Positions 17,301 to 25,627 of a DNA stretch of 64,000 nt are shown here, in pieces. The stretch spans positions 38,668 to 102,667 of the forward strand of contig NZ_FWEX01000006.1 of assembly GCF_900170025.1 (NCBI RefSeq). The letters run 5' to 3'. The notes below the pieces were generated by a model, which was not told the origin of the DNA, did not search any database, and saw nothing but the letters and a program-made list of their open reading frames with translations. Source of the stretch: Nitrospira sp. ND1. GTDB lineage: Bacteria; Nitrospirota; Nitrospiria; Nitrospirales; Nitrospiraceae. The stretch's first letter is position 1, and each line of letters opens with the position of its first letter. Position numbers and translations under genes: made by a program.

Positions 17301-17423
17301 ATCCGGATAGGCGACGATGTCGAGTTGCTGGAAGGCATAGAGCCCGCCGAAGAGGAGACTGAATCCCAGCGCACAGATCAGAAACCGCTGAACGAGGGAG
17401 AGCTCGACGATACGAACGATCAT
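14340..17423 (-). CDS. czcA: RND efflux pump inner-membrane subunit (CzcA/CusA-type)
   Basis: 1027 residues from the ATG at 17423 (MIVRIVELSLVQRF), the usual CzcA N-terminus; a GTG at 17456 would add 11 residues. It has twelve predicted membrane helices and two large periplasmic loops. In helix 4, DFGIIVDATLVMVE has the D-x5-D-x6-E pattern of the CzcA proton-relay residues, which supports the heavy-metal (HME) branch over the drug branch. It takes metal ions or other substrates from the periplasm or membrane and drives them out through adaptor and outer-membrane channel using proton flux. It is last in a czcC-czcB-czcA order. The metal is not readable. Confidence 0.92.
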   Translation of the reverse strand: MIVRIVELSLVQRFLICALGFSLLFGGLYAFQQLDIVAYPDPSPPMVEVITQFPGWSAEEIERQITIPIEVALNGMPGLTDIRSLSIFGLSDVKIYFDFGTQYFFDRQEVINRLATVSLPQNVQPALSPWWAIAEIYRYELAGDGKTSLTDLKTIQDWQVRREFRRVPGIIDVTAFGGTTQEYHVDIDPGKLISYQVSLAQVMEALTNSNANVGGNYLTVGAQNYNIRGLGLINGLADIENVMVAEKEGTPIFVKTLGTVSVGHRVRLGKVGIDDNDDVVEGVILLQRGYKALSVLERVREKVEELNKWKLPEGVKVKTFYDRTALIHTTVETVTDILISGMVLVFVILFVFLGHFRASLIVALTIPMSLLFTFTMMVMIGQSANLISLGSIDFGIIVDATLVMVESIFFHLGHDRRLGLTVPQQIVRAARQVGQPIFFSTAIIVVAFIPLFTMTGVPGKIFAPMSITYGFALFGALLMAFTLAPVLCSLLLTGVVKEEDTRFVGAIRRTYLAVLQWALRHNVKVIGAALLLLVGAFGALQFIGGEFMPALEEGNLWVRATMPVDISYDEAARLTGEIRQMFRQSPEVVTIVSQLGRPDDGTDPTSFFNAEFLANLKPQKEWRPGLSKDQLVEEIEARLKVIPGIVFNFSQVIQDNVEEAMSGVKGENSIKLFGNDLKTMEAKAVEVEAVMKGVRGVKDLGIFRLVGQPNLLIQVDREASARYGLRVSDVNAVVQAAVGGQGVTQVYEGERLFDLVVRFLPEFRRDAETIGNILVNTPDGARIPLKQVATIRTQTGAFIIYRENNERYIPIKFSVRDRDLESTVKEAQTKMAQAVSLPERYRLEWAGQYDQLTAEQKRLTMIVPVSLVIILFLLYTTFNSLTNALLVLVTVPFALIGGIFSLVFTGTHFSISAAVGVISTLGVAILGGVLLISRIEDFRRHGLDLREAVLKGADVQMRPILMATLAAAIGLLPAALATGIGSQAQQPLARVVVGGMLTAAVLILVVLPVLYEVVHRRTASTRTVEAE

Positions 17424-17475
17424 GAGGCGGGATACCTCTGGGAGAGGCGAGAGCACATGATCATGACCTCGATCA

Positions 17476-18621
17476 TTACTTCGCCTCCTGTCCCTTCACC
17501 AGCACCGCGCCCTTGATGACGATGCGCTGGCCGGATGTCAGTCCCTCCAGAATGCGGACCTGCCCGCTGGACACGTTGGAGACCACCACTTCGCGTTTCT
17601 CATAGTGATTGGGGGCGTCGATCAGGTAGACGAAATGTTTGCCGTCGATCTCGACGACCGCTTCCTTGGGAATCGTGAGGAATGGCGTAGCGTCGCCGAC
17701 GTCCAACCTCAGCCGCGCGAACATCTCCGGTTTCAGGCGCTGTTCACGATTATCGACCCAGGCTCGAACTTTGATGGTGCGGGTGTTCGGGTCGACGACA
17801 TCTCCGATGGAGGCCACGACGGAGGCGAAGTCGGTCCCCGGATAGGCTTCCACGTTGATGCGTCCGACCTGGCTGACTTTCACCAAGGCGAGGTCCCGTT
17901 CGTAGACATCGGCCACGACCTGCAACCGATCCAGATCGGCCACCGTGAACAACACCTGGCCGGCGTCGCTTCCGACAGACTGTCCCGGAGTCACGGCCCG
18001 TTCGACGACGGTGCCGGTCAAGGGACTCTTCATCTCGAAGCGCGAGGTAATACGCTGTTGGGCAAGCGGTTTCTCCAGCTCTTGAGCAGGAATGCGCAAC
18101 GACAACAAGCGCTCTTTTGCCCGCCGAAATTCCGCGCGCGCCTTGATCAGATCGTTTTCAGCCTGCTTGAGATCTTTCAAGGCCAAGGCCTTGGTGGCAT
18201 ACAGTTCCTTCGCAAGTTCCTGCGCCCGCGTGGAATATTCCATCTCCGAGGCTTCTTTCACAAACTCCGAATAGGCGGCGGTAATGTCGGAACTGTCGAT
18301 CACCAGCAAGGTCGCCCCTGCCTCCACGCGATCGCCCAACTTGGCCCGCACCTCCACCACCCGTCCTTGCAATGGAGAGGAAATTTTCGAATACCGGTCT
18401 TCCCCGTAGGCCACCTTTCCGACCAGGACCAGCTCGGGCTGGATCGGTTTAAAATCCACCACGGCCGTCTCAATCTGTCCGATGGACTGCGGCGGAGGCT
18501 GGACGGCAACATGTTCCGGGGTCACGGGAGGCTTCGAAGCGGCTGGTTCTTGCGTTTGACTGCAGGCCCACAACGACAGCGCTACGGCTACCCCTGCGAC
18601 CGACCTCACGCCAATGATCAT
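17476..18621 (-). CDS. czcB: RND efflux periplasmic adaptor (CzcB-type lipoprotein)
   Basis: 381 residues with a lipoprotein signal (VAVALSLWAC, lipidated Cys near residue 19). Then come a barrel/lipoyl half (GKVAYGEDRYSKISSPLQGRVVEVRAKLGDRVEAGATLLVID), a coiled-coil hairpin (about 115-180, many Lys/Glu/Leu) and the second lipoyl half (ITSRFEMKSPLTGTVVERAVTPGQSV). The membrane-proximal beta domain closes it. It bridges CzcA and the outer-membrane factor. Its start overlaps the stop of the outer-membrane gene by 4 bases. Confidence 0.92.
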   Translation of the reverse strand: MIIGVRSVAGVAVALSLWACSQTQEPAASKPPVTPEHVAVQPPPQSIGQIETAVVDFKPIQPELVLVGKVAYGEDRYSKISSPLQGRVVEVRAKLGDRVEAGATLLVIDSSDITAAYSEFVKEASEMEYSTRAQELAKELYATKALALKDLKQAENDLIKARAEFRRAKERLLSLRIPAQELEKPLAQQRITSRFEMKSPLTGTVVERAVTPGQSVGSDAGQVLFTVADLDRLQVVADVYERDLALVKVSQVGRINVEAYPGTDFASVVASIGDVVDPNTRTIKVRAWVDNREQRLKPEMFARLRLDVGDATPFLTIPKEAVVEIDGKHFVYLIDAPNHYEKREVVVSNVSSGQVRILEGLTSGQRIVIKGAVLVKGQEAK

Positions 18622-19976
18622 GACGTAATCTCCTGCCCGACCGAACTCTCCAGTTGGAACAGGTTCCGCTGATAGGAAAAGAGGGCCTCGATGAAATTCT
18701 GCTGAATCGTACGGGACGTCCGCGCGGCATCGAGAAGATCCAGGATGGTGGCTCCTCCCCGTTCATAGGCGCGCTCGACGATGGTGAAGGTGGAGCGGGC
18801 ATCTTCCAGCACTCCCGCCAGATAGGCTTCCACCAGCCGGCGACTCTGGAGCAGATTCTGGTAGGCCACATCCACCTGGTTTTCCACCTGGTTGACCGTG
18901 CGATCCAATTCCGCCTGGGCCGACTGTACGCCGACTTCGGCCTGGACGATCCCGCCCTGGTTACGATTGAACAACGGCAGGGGCACACCGAGATTCAGGA
19001 TCCCCATCTGCTGGTTATCGGGACCACGCGAGCCTTGCACCGCATAGCCGGCGCCGATCGTCACATCGGGAACCCGAAAGGCCTTGGCCAGTTTGAGATC
19101 CGCCTCTCGTTGCAACAAGGCCGCCCGCCGGCTCTTGATATCGGGACGGACATCCAGGGCCACCGACCTGAGCCGTCCCATGTCGGGATCCACCCGCCGG
19201 TAGTCCATTTCGGTCGTCAACTCCAGCCTCGACGCAGGAGAGAGACGCAGCAGTTGCCGGAGATCGGCTCTGGCGGACTCACCCTCCTGAATCGCCTCGA
19301 TCACCTGCGCTTGAAAATCGACCACCTGCAGACGAATACGAATCAGATCGACTTCGGCGATATACCCTTTTTTAAAACGGATCGTGTTGACGTCTAAAAT
19401 ACGCGCAAACCGGTCCCGGTTTTCTTCGGCCAGAGACAACCGGCGCTGCGCCACCAGCACTCGATAGTAGGCGTCCTTGATCGTGAATCCCAACTGCCGG
19501 ACGGCATCTTCAAAATCCGCTTCCGCCGACTGCACCCCGAAGCCGGCACTTTCGATGCGGTATCCGCGCTTGCCGGCCAATTCAAACAATTGCTGCACCT
19601 GCATGGTGAGCGCGCCGGTTTTGGACAGCGTATTGCCCTGCGTAAACGAGGCCACATTTCCCAGCTGCGCCACCGGATTCGGAAAGAGCCGTGCCGTAAT
19701 CTGCTGCCCCTTGCTGGACTCGATCCCGTACTTGGCGATCAGCAAATCCAGGTTCTGCCTCAGAAACAGGGCCATCGCCTCGGACAAGTTCAGGCGGACC
19801 ACCGGCGGAGAAAACGGAACCGTCGGGGGTGGAGTTGATTCAGCCGCCTGCGCAATCGCGCCGCCGATCACGAAGAATCCCAGCAGGCCGATCGCCAGCC
19901 AGGCACGACAGACCAGGGCCGATAGGCACGGGCCTACCCGCCTGCAATCTCTGTAGTGGAGCATGTCGTCACGCAT
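18618..19976 (-). CDS. czcC: Outer-membrane efflux channel (TolC/CzcC family)
   Basis: About 450 residues with a signal peptide (LAIGLLGFFVIGGAIAQAAES) and two outer-membrane efflux repeats rich in long helices (NLSEAMALFLRQNLDLLIAKYGIESSKG ... EAEVGVQSAQAELDRTVNQ is the family look). It forms the trimeric outer-membrane and periplasmic tunnel of the RND pump. The frame is open back to an ATG at 20015, but that ATG overlaps a TATAAT element whose start site would lie inside it. I therefore take an internal ATG at 19976; ATGs at 19997 and 19964 are also possible and none has a clear ribosome site. Confidence 0.85.
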   Translation of the reverse strand: MRDDMLHYRDCRRVGPCLSALVCRAWLAIGLLGFFVIGGAIAQAAESTPPPTVPFSPPVVRLNLSEAMALFLRQNLDLLIAKYGIESSKGQQITARLFPNPVAQLGNVASFTQGNTLSKTGALTMQVQQLFELAGKRGYRIESAGFGVQSAEADFEDAVRQLGFTIKDAYYRVLVAQRRLSLAEENRDRFARILDVNTIRFKKGYIAEVDLIRIRLQVVDFQAQVIEAIQEGESARADLRQLLRLSPASRLELTTEMDYRRVDPDMGRLRSVALDVRPDIKSRRAALLQREADLKLAKAFRVPDVTIGAGYAVQGSRGPDNQQMGILNLGVPLPLFNRNQGGIVQAEVGVQSAQAELDRTVNQVENQVDVAYQNLLQSRRLVEAYLAGVLEDARSTFTIVERAYERGGATILDLLDAARTSRTIQQNFIEALFSYQRNLFQLESSVGQEITS

Positions 19977-20013
19977 TGTGCAGGAGTATCGAACCATCGA
20001 GGACAGCGCGCGC

Positions 20014-20042
20014 ATTATACTGATTCTTCAGTGTTTTTGAAA
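20014..20042 (-). promoter_or_regulatory. Candidate promoter of the czcCBA operon
   Basis: On the minus strand a perfect TATAAT (20019-20014) is preceded after 17 bases by TTTCAA (20042-20037). It lies between potD and the outer-membrane channel gene and would make the efflux operon independent of pot transcription. The -35 is weak, which would fit an activated promoter. Confidence 0.45.
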
Positions 20043-20061
20043 CAAGACCCGCGGCACTCGC

Positions 20062-21132
20062 TCATTGCATTTTCAGTTCCGTCCAGGCCCGGTCATAGAG
20101 ACGGATGCCCCTGCCGACATCCTTCATCCACTCCAATCGATCGAGTTGATCGAGCGGCGGATACACCGCGGGATTGTCCCTCGTCGAGGCATTCACCAAT
20201 TCACGGGCCGGCCGGGAAGCGGAGGCAAAACGCAGCCGCTCCGACGTGCGCGCCGCGACCTGAGGCTCCATTAAATAGTTGATAAACCGCATGGCTAACT
20301 GTTTCTGAGGCGCCGTCCGGAGCACCACCAGACAGTCGGCCCACAAGGTTGCCCCTTCCTTCGGAACGACATAGCGAATGGACGGCCGCTCGGCCATGGC
20401 CCGCGCCACGGGTCCACCCCAGGCATGCGCCAGGACCACCTCCCCTGAAGCCAACAACTGATCGTAATGGTCGCTCGTATAGGTCTTCACCAAAGGTTTC
20501 TGCCGCAGCAACCGCTCCTTTGCCGCCTCGATCACCTGCGGATCCGTGCTGTTCATCGATTGCCCCATCGAACGCAACACCGCACCGAACACTTCCCGCT
20601 GGTCGTTCAACATGCTGATGCGGCCTTTGTACCGAGGGTCCCATAGGATCGCCCAACTGTCCGGCGGCGTCGGGATCACCGCAGAATCGTACCCGATCCC
20701 CACGCTGCCCCACAGATACGGGATCGAGTACCGCCGCTCCGGATCGAAGGGCAGCGCTTGTAAATGCGGTTCCAAGAACGACGCGTTGGGCAGCGCCTGC
20801 TGGTCCAATTCACTCAGCAGCCCTTGCTGGATCATGATGGCCACCATGAAATCAGACGGCACCGCCACGTCATACCCCGTGGCCCCGCTCTGGAGTTTGG
20901 CCAACAACTCTTCGTTGCTGCTGAAGGTATCGATCACCACCTTCACTCCCTCGCGCCGTTCGAATTCCTGAATAAGCTCAGGCCCTACATAGTCGGACCA
21001 GGTGAAGTAATGCAGGACCGGTCGAGACTCGGCAGGATCACTCCCTGCACCTTGGCCGCAGGAAGACAACACCCCTGCCAGCCAAAGCAGACACAGCCCC
21101 CAGGGGCTCATTCGTCGGAGAGGAGTCCCCAC
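20062..21132 (-). CDS. potD: Spermidine/putrescine ABC transporter substrate-binding lipoprotein
   Basis: 356 residues with a lipoprotein signal (LAGVLSSC). The mature part has the PotD/PotF pattern: LHYFTWSDYVGPELIQEFERREGVKVVIDTF, GYDVAVPSDFMV, YLWGSVGIGYD. The family binds polyamines in the periplasm and hands them to PotBC; some members bind other cationic or small ligands, so the substrate is by homology. Its start directly follows the PotC stop. It is the last of four tightly packed genes. Confidence 0.9.
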   Translation of the reverse strand: MGTPLRRMSPWGLCLLWLAGVLSSCGQGAGSDPAESRPVLHYFTWSDYVGPELIQEFERREGVKVVIDTFSSNEELLAKLQSGATGYDVAVPSDFMVAIMIQQGLLSELDQQALPNASFLEPHLQALPFDPERRYSIPYLWGSVGIGYDSAVIPTPPDSWAILWDPRYKGRISMLNDQREVFGAVLRSMGQSMNSTDPQVIEAAKERLLRQKPLVKTYTSDHYDQLLASGEVVLAHAWGGPVARAMAERPSIRYVVPKEGATLWADCLVVLRTAPQKQLAMRFINYLMEPQVAARTSERLRFASASRPARELVNASTRDNPAVYPPLDQLDRLEWMKDVGRGIRLYDRAWTELKMQ

Positions 21133-21906
21133 TCAGACCTCCCGGCGTTGAAGATGAAGGGAGAGGGCGACACAGGCCATGGAAATGAGCAGCAGCAGCG
21201 CGGAAAGCGCATTGATCTCCGGCGTGACGCCGGACTTGATCATCGAATACACCTTCAACGGCAGCGTCGTCGCACCGGGACCGGCCGTGAAGAACGTCAC
21301 CAGAAAATCATCGAGCGAGACCGTAAAGGCCACCAGCACCGCGCCCCAGATCGCCGGACGCAAGAGCGGCAACGTGACATGCCGGAAGACCTGCCAGGAG
21401 TCGGCACCCAGATCGGCCGCCGCCTCGCGCAACGCCGGATCCAGTTTGCGCAACCGCGTGCGGATCATAATGGTCACCAGCGGAATATTGAACACGATGT
21501 GTCCCAGAATGACCGTAGTGAGACCGAGCGGCATCTTGAGCATCACGAAAAGCAGCATCAGCGCCACGCCCATCATCACCTCAGGAATGACGAGCGGCAG
21601 CACCAGCCCGCCCTCGATGATCTGCTGCCGGCGAAGCGGCATACGCTCCATGCCGAGTGCCATCAGCCCGCCCAGCAAAGTCGCGCCGATGGTCGAGATC
21701 ACGGCAATGAGCAGGCTGTTCGCGGTCGCAGCCAGCAGCGCCTCGTCTTGCCAGAGGGCGGCATACCACTTGAGGGTCGTCCCCCGCCAGGCCATCGACA
21801 GGTGGGCGGCATTGAACGAATAGAGCACGAGCACAAGAATGGGGCCGTAGAGAAACAGCATCGCCAGACCGCTCACGAGGCTCAGGCCGGTCGATCCTCG
21901 CCTCAT
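21133..21906 (-). CDS. potC: Polyamine ABC transporter permease PotC
   Basis: 257 residues with about six membrane helices and the permease-ATPase contact loop (EAAADLGADSWQVFRHVTLPLLRPAIWG, an EAA motif with the G at the conserved distance). With PotB it forms the membrane channel. Its start overlaps the PotB stop by 4 bases, and its stop touches the PotD start. Confidence 0.92.
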   Translation of the reverse strand: MRRGSTGLSLVSGLAMLFLYGPILVLVLYSFNAAHLSMAWRGTTLKWYAALWQDEALLAATANSLLIAVISTIGATLLGGLMALGMERMPLRRQQIIEGGLVLPLVIPEVMMGVALMLLFVMLKMPLGLTTVILGHIVFNIPLVTIMIRTRLRKLDPALREAAADLGADSWQVFRHVTLPLLRPAIWGAVLVAFTVSLDDFLVTFFTAGPGATTLPLKVYSMIKSGVTPEINALSALLLLISMACVALSLHLQRREV

Positions 21907-22799
21907 CGTCCCTCCAACGGCCCGGCAGTCCGGGCGGCATGGCGGTAATACAGCGCCACCGCGGCCATGACGATCGCCATCAGCACAAAGGACACCGCCG
22001 ATCCCAACGGCCAGTCCCGCACGACCAGATACTCGTGTTGAATGAGATTGCCGATCATCATGCTTCTCGCCCCGCCTAGCAGATCCGGCGTGATAAACGA
22101 GCCGATCGACGGGATGAAGACCAGGACACAGCCGCCGACGATGCCCGGCATCGTGAGAGGAACCACCACCCTCGTGAATATCGCCCAGCGCGAGGCGTAC
22201 AGATCCCAGGCCGCCTCCACCAGGCGCGGATCCAGCCGTTCCACGGCGACATAGAGAGGCAGTACCATAAAGGGAAGGTACCCGTAGACCAGTCCGATCA
22301 CGACGGCCGTCGGCGTGTAGAGCAATTCAAGCGGGGCGTCCACTATTCCGAGAGCCCGCAACAGGCCGTTCACAAGGCCGTCCTGGCGCAGCACAATCAT
22401 CCAGGCGTAGGTTCGCACGAGAAAGTTCGTCCAGAACGGTAACATCACCAGAAGCAACAACACCGGCTGCCACCGGGCCGGACTTCTGGCGATCAAGTAG
22501 GCGAGCGGAAATCCGAGCACGAAACAGATCGCCGTGGTGAGACTCGCGTACCAGAGCGACTGCCCGAGGATCTTGCCGTACAGCGGATGCCACAGGTCCA
22601 GATAGTTCGCCGCCGTGAACTCCCACACAATGCCGCCATAGGTTCCGCGTGAAGCGAAGCTGATCGCAAACACCAAGGCCAGCGGCACGAGAAAAAACAG
22701 GCCCATCCACAACAGACCGGGAGCGGCCAGCCAACAGGAACGGCAGGTGGATTGACCAGGCGCAGGAGGTGAAGACAGGTCGTGAGAGGGCATGGTCAC
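21903..22799 (-). CDS. potB: Polyamine ABC transporter permease PotB
   Basis: 298 residues, six membrane helices, with an EAA-like loop (VEAAWDLYASRWAIFTRVVVPLTMPGI). The N-terminal polar tail of about 22 residues is longer than usual, so a later start is possible. It overlaps PotA upstream and PotC downstream by 4 bases each. This is a pattern of strict translational coupling. Confidence 0.92.
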   Translation of the reverse strand: MTMPSHDLSSPPAPGQSTCRSCWLAAPGLLWMGLFFLVPLALVFAISFASRGTYGGIVWEFTAANYLDLWHPLYGKILGQSLWYASLTTAICFVLGFPLAYLIARSPARWQPVLLLLVMLPFWTNFLVRTYAWMIVLRQDGLVNGLLRALGIVDAPLELLYTPTAVVIGLVYGYLPFMVLPLYVAVERLDPRLVEAAWDLYASRWAIFTRVVVPLTMPGIVGGCVLVFIPSIGSFITPDLLGGARSMMIGNLIQHEYLVVRDWPLGSAVSFVLMAIVMAAVALYYRHAARTAGPLEGR

Positions 22800-23935
22800 T
22801 CGAAGAACAACCGCGCATCAGCCAGGGACCAGTGAAGAAACACCGGGTCTCCCGCCGCGAACGCCGGGAGCGATGTGCCCGAGGTCATTCTCGTTTCCCA
22901 GAAGCGACCGGGAGCGACTCGAACCAAATACTTCATCTCGCTCCCGGCAAACAGGACTTTCTCAATCCGGCCGGAGAGCACCGGGTCGGATGTCGACGGC
23001 CGTTCCTGCGCCATGCGGATGCGCTCCGGCCGGAGCGAGAGCGTGGCTGAACGGCCGGCCTGTTCCGTGGAAGCGGTTCGCACCGTGAGCGGCGCCTGTT
23101 CGGCATCGTCCGGCCGAAACACGCGATCCTCCCCGACCGAGGCCCCGATCGTACCCGTTAGCTCATTCGACACGCCAAGAAATCGGGACACAAACAGATT
23201 ACAGGGTCGCTCATACACCTCGCGCGGGCTTCCGACCTGCCACATGCGCCCCTGATGCATGACGGCAATGCGGTCCGACATCATCATCGCCTCTTCCTGA
23301 TGATGCGTCACACAGACACAGGTCAGCCCGGCCTGCTCCTGAATGGATTTCAGCTCAACCTGCATGGCCTGCCGCAGTTGTTGATCCAACGCGGCTAACG
23401 GTTCATCGAGCAGCACCACAGCCGGCTTGTTCACCAGCGCACGGGCCAGGGCCACACGCTGTTGTTCGCCACCCGATAATTGATTCGGCATCCGTCCTTC
23501 TTTGCCGAGCAGCTTCACCATCGCCAAGGCCTGGCGTACCTGCTCAGCAATGAGTGCTGCGGACACCCGCCGCATCTTCAGGCCGAAGGCCACATTCTCG
23601 AAGACCGTCAGGTGGGGAAACAGCGCGTAGGATTGAAAGACTAGATTCACCGGCCGGCGATTCGGCGGCACGCCGAGCATCGACTGCCCGTCGATCAACA
23701 GATCGCCTTCGTCCGGATCGTCGAAGCCCGCCAGCATGCGCAAGACCGAAGTTTTCCCCGCGCCGCTCGGACCAAGAATGGAAAAAAACTCGCCCCGGCG
23801 GACCTGGAAACTCACCCGATCCACGGCCGTGACCGCACCGTGGCGGCGCACGATCCCGCGTATATCGATCGTTGGAAGTGTTGAGGAAAGAGACTGTTCA
23901 GAAGCGGTGAACGGAGGAGTGGACGACGTGGCCAT
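22796..23935 (-). CDS. potA: Polyamine ABC transporter ATPase PotA
   Basis: 379 residues. Walker A GPSGAGKTS, Q-loop FQSYALFPHLTV, signature LSGGEQQRVALARAL, Walker B VVLLDEPLAALD and a switch His in VTHHQEEAM make a complete ATPase. The C-terminal about 110 residues form a TOBE-type domain (LSLRPERIRM ... FAGSEMKYLVRV). First gene of potABCD. A spacer of only 39 bases separates it from the small coiled-coil gene upstream on the same strand, so that gene may be part of the transcript. Confidence 0.93.
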   Translation of the reverse strand: MATSSTPPFTASEQSLSSTLPTIDIRGIVRRHGAVTAVDRVSFQVRRGEFFSILGPSGAGKTSVLRMLAGFDDPDEGDLLIDGQSMLGVPPNRRPVNLVFQSYALFPHLTVFENVAFGLKMRRVSAALIAEQVRQALAMVKLLGKEGRMPNQLSGGEQQRVALARALVNKPAVVLLDEPLAALDQQLRQAMQVELKSIQEQAGLTCVCVTHHQEEAMMMSDRIAVMHQGRMWQVGSPREVYERPCNLFVSRFLGVSNELTGTIGASVGEDRVFRPDDAEQAPLTVRTASTEQAGRSATLSLRPERIRMAQERPSTSDPVLSGRIEKVLFAGSEMKYLVRVAPGRFWETRMTSGTSLPAFAAGDPVFLHWSLADARLFFE

Positions 23936-23974
23936 CGAAGGCTGAATTCAAACCGCCGCGCCGACAGCCACGGC

Positions 23975-24253
23975 TCAATGCTCCAAATCGACTTTGGAAC
24001 TGACATCGCGCAGGTGTTTGCGCACCCGCACCCGATGCTCATGTTTCCGCAAGAGTTCACGGCGAATGACGTCGCGATCCTCCGCCACAATGCGCACAAG
24101 CCGGTCGTTATCTTCGGCATGGTTCCGCACGAGCTCGGAGAGGCGCTGCACCTGCCGCTCCAGCCGCTCCAGCCGCCACACCATTTCCATCATCGGATTC
24201 GCGGCTTCGATATCGCGCTTGACGACCGCCTGACGGGCATTCTGTTTCTTCAT
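23975..24253 (-). CDS. Small coiled-coil protein (92 aa), unrecognised
   Basis: Starts at MKKQNARQAVVKRDIEAANP, chosen because AAGGAG lies 5 bases before this ATG; an in-frame ATG at 24340 lacks such a site. The middle (MEMVWRLERLERQVQRLSELVRNHAEDNDRLVRIVAEDRDVIRRELLRK) is a clear charged coiled coil. No signal peptide or membrane segment. It sits between potA and the divergent glgC. Function unknown. Confidence 0.65.
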   Translation of the reverse strand: MKKQNARQAVVKRDIEAANPMMEMVWRLERLERQVQRLSELVRNHAEDNDRLVRIVAEDRDVIRRELLRKHEHRVRVRKHLRDVSSKVDLEH

Positions 24254-24388
24254 GTCCGCTCCTTCGCATTGAGCCCGACCGGATGTCGGAGCCGCACGTT
24301 GAGTCGTAGTATCGTCCGAGATCGAGTTGAAGTCAATCATTCTGCATCCTTTCTATTCATCCGTCGTCCTGCTACAATCGGCCCGTCT

Positions 24389-25627
24389 ATGGCTAAGATC
24401 TTCACCATGGTGCTGGCGGGCGGCAAGGGCGAACGCCTGAATCCGCTTACCGAACAACGTGCAAAACCGGCGGTGCCGTTCGGCGGGAAATATCGCATCA
24501 TCGATTTCACGCTGAGCAACTGCCTGAACTCCGGCCTGCGGCAGATGGCCGTCCTGATCCAATACAAATCGCATTCTCTCGACCGTCATATCCGCACGGG
24601 GTGGAACATTCTCAATCCCGAGCTGGGCGAATACATCGTGTCTGTTCCTCCTCAGCAGCGTATCAGCGAAGAATGGTATCGCGGCACCGCGGATGCCGTG
24701 TATCAAAACCTCTTCCTGCTCGATAACGACCACCCCGAGTTCCTACTCGTGCTGGCCGGTGACCACATCTACAAGATGAACTATGCCGACATGTACAACC
24801 TGCTGATCGAAAAGCAGGCGGATGCGGTGGTCGGCGCGATTGAAACGCCGCTGGCGGATGCCAACCGGTTCGGCGTCATTGCGGTGGATAAAGACCGGCG
24901 GATCCTGAGCTTCGACGAAAAGCCGGAGAAGCCGATGCACATCCCCGGCGACCCGACCCAGGCGTTCGTCTCGATGGGGATCTACCTGTTTCGCACGGAC
25001 GTCGTACGCGAGCAACTGATCCGGGACGCCAAAGAGGGCACCAAGCACGACTTCGGCAAGAACATCATTCCGCGCATGATCAAAGAGCAGCGCGTCTATG
25101 CGTTCAAGTTCCAGGACGAAAACAAAAAAGCCGTGAAGTACTGGCGCGACATCGGGACGCTCGATGCCTACTGGGAAGCCAACATGGATCTCGTGGCCGT
25201 CGATCCGCTGTTCAATCTGTACGATCAGCAATGGCCGATCCGCACCTACCAGGGACAATTCCCGCCCGCCAAGTTCGTCTTCGCCCAGGATTTTCAGGGA
25301 GGCCGCATGGGCGTGGCGCTGGACTCCATCGTCTGCGGCGGCTGCATCATTTCCGGCGGCCGCGTGCAGAACTCTGTGCTTTCGCCGAACGTCCGGGTCC
25401 ACGACCATGCAGATGTGCGGGAATCGGTCGTGATGGAAAACGTCGTCATCGGCGAACAGGCCCGCATCAGGCGGGCGATCATCGACAAAGACGTGATCAT
25501 CCCGCCCAAAACCGTGATCGGCTTCGACCCGGTCGCGGACCGTCAACGTTTCAAAGTCACCGATTCCGGATTGGTGGTCATCTCAAAGGGAATGAAACTG
25601 CATGCCGCCGTCGATTCATCCGGTTGA
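24389..25627 (+). CDS. glgC: Glucose-1-phosphate adenylyltransferase (ADP-glucose pyrophosphorylase)
   Basis: 412 residues starting at MAKIFTMVLAGGKGERLNPLTEQRAKPAVPFGGKYRIIDF, the ATP-binding consensus of GlgC; the longer open frame upstream is not coding. Later motifs include AGDHIYKMNY (catalytic Asp region), YWRDIGTLDAYWEAN and a left-handed beta-helix C-terminal domain (CGGCIISGG ... VRVHDHADVRESVVMENVVIGEQARI). It makes ADP-glucose for glycogen synthesis and is normally allosterically controlled. It fits the debranching enzyme and TreZ at 48-52 kb. The helicase gene begins inside its last 26 bases. Confidence 0.94.
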   Translation: MAKIFTMVLAGGKGERLNPLTEQRAKPAVPFGGKYRIIDFTLSNCLNSGLRQMAVLIQYKSHSLDRHIRTGWNILNPELGEYIVSVPPQQRISEEWYRGTADAVYQNLFLLDNDHPEFLLVLAGDHIYKMNYADMYNLLIEKQADAVVGAIETPLADANRFGVIAVDKDRRILSFDEKPEKPMHIPGDPTQAFVSMGIYLFRTDVVREQLIRDAKEGTKHDFGKNIIPRMIKEQRVYAFKFQDENKKAVKYWRDIGTLDAYWEANMDLVAVDPLFNLYDQQWPIRTYQGQFPPAKFVFAQDFQGGRMGVALDSIVCGGCIISGGRVQNSVLSPNVRVHDHADVRESVVMENVVIGEQARIRRAIIDKDVIIPPKTVIGFDPVADRQRFKVTDSGLVVISKGMKLHAAVDSSG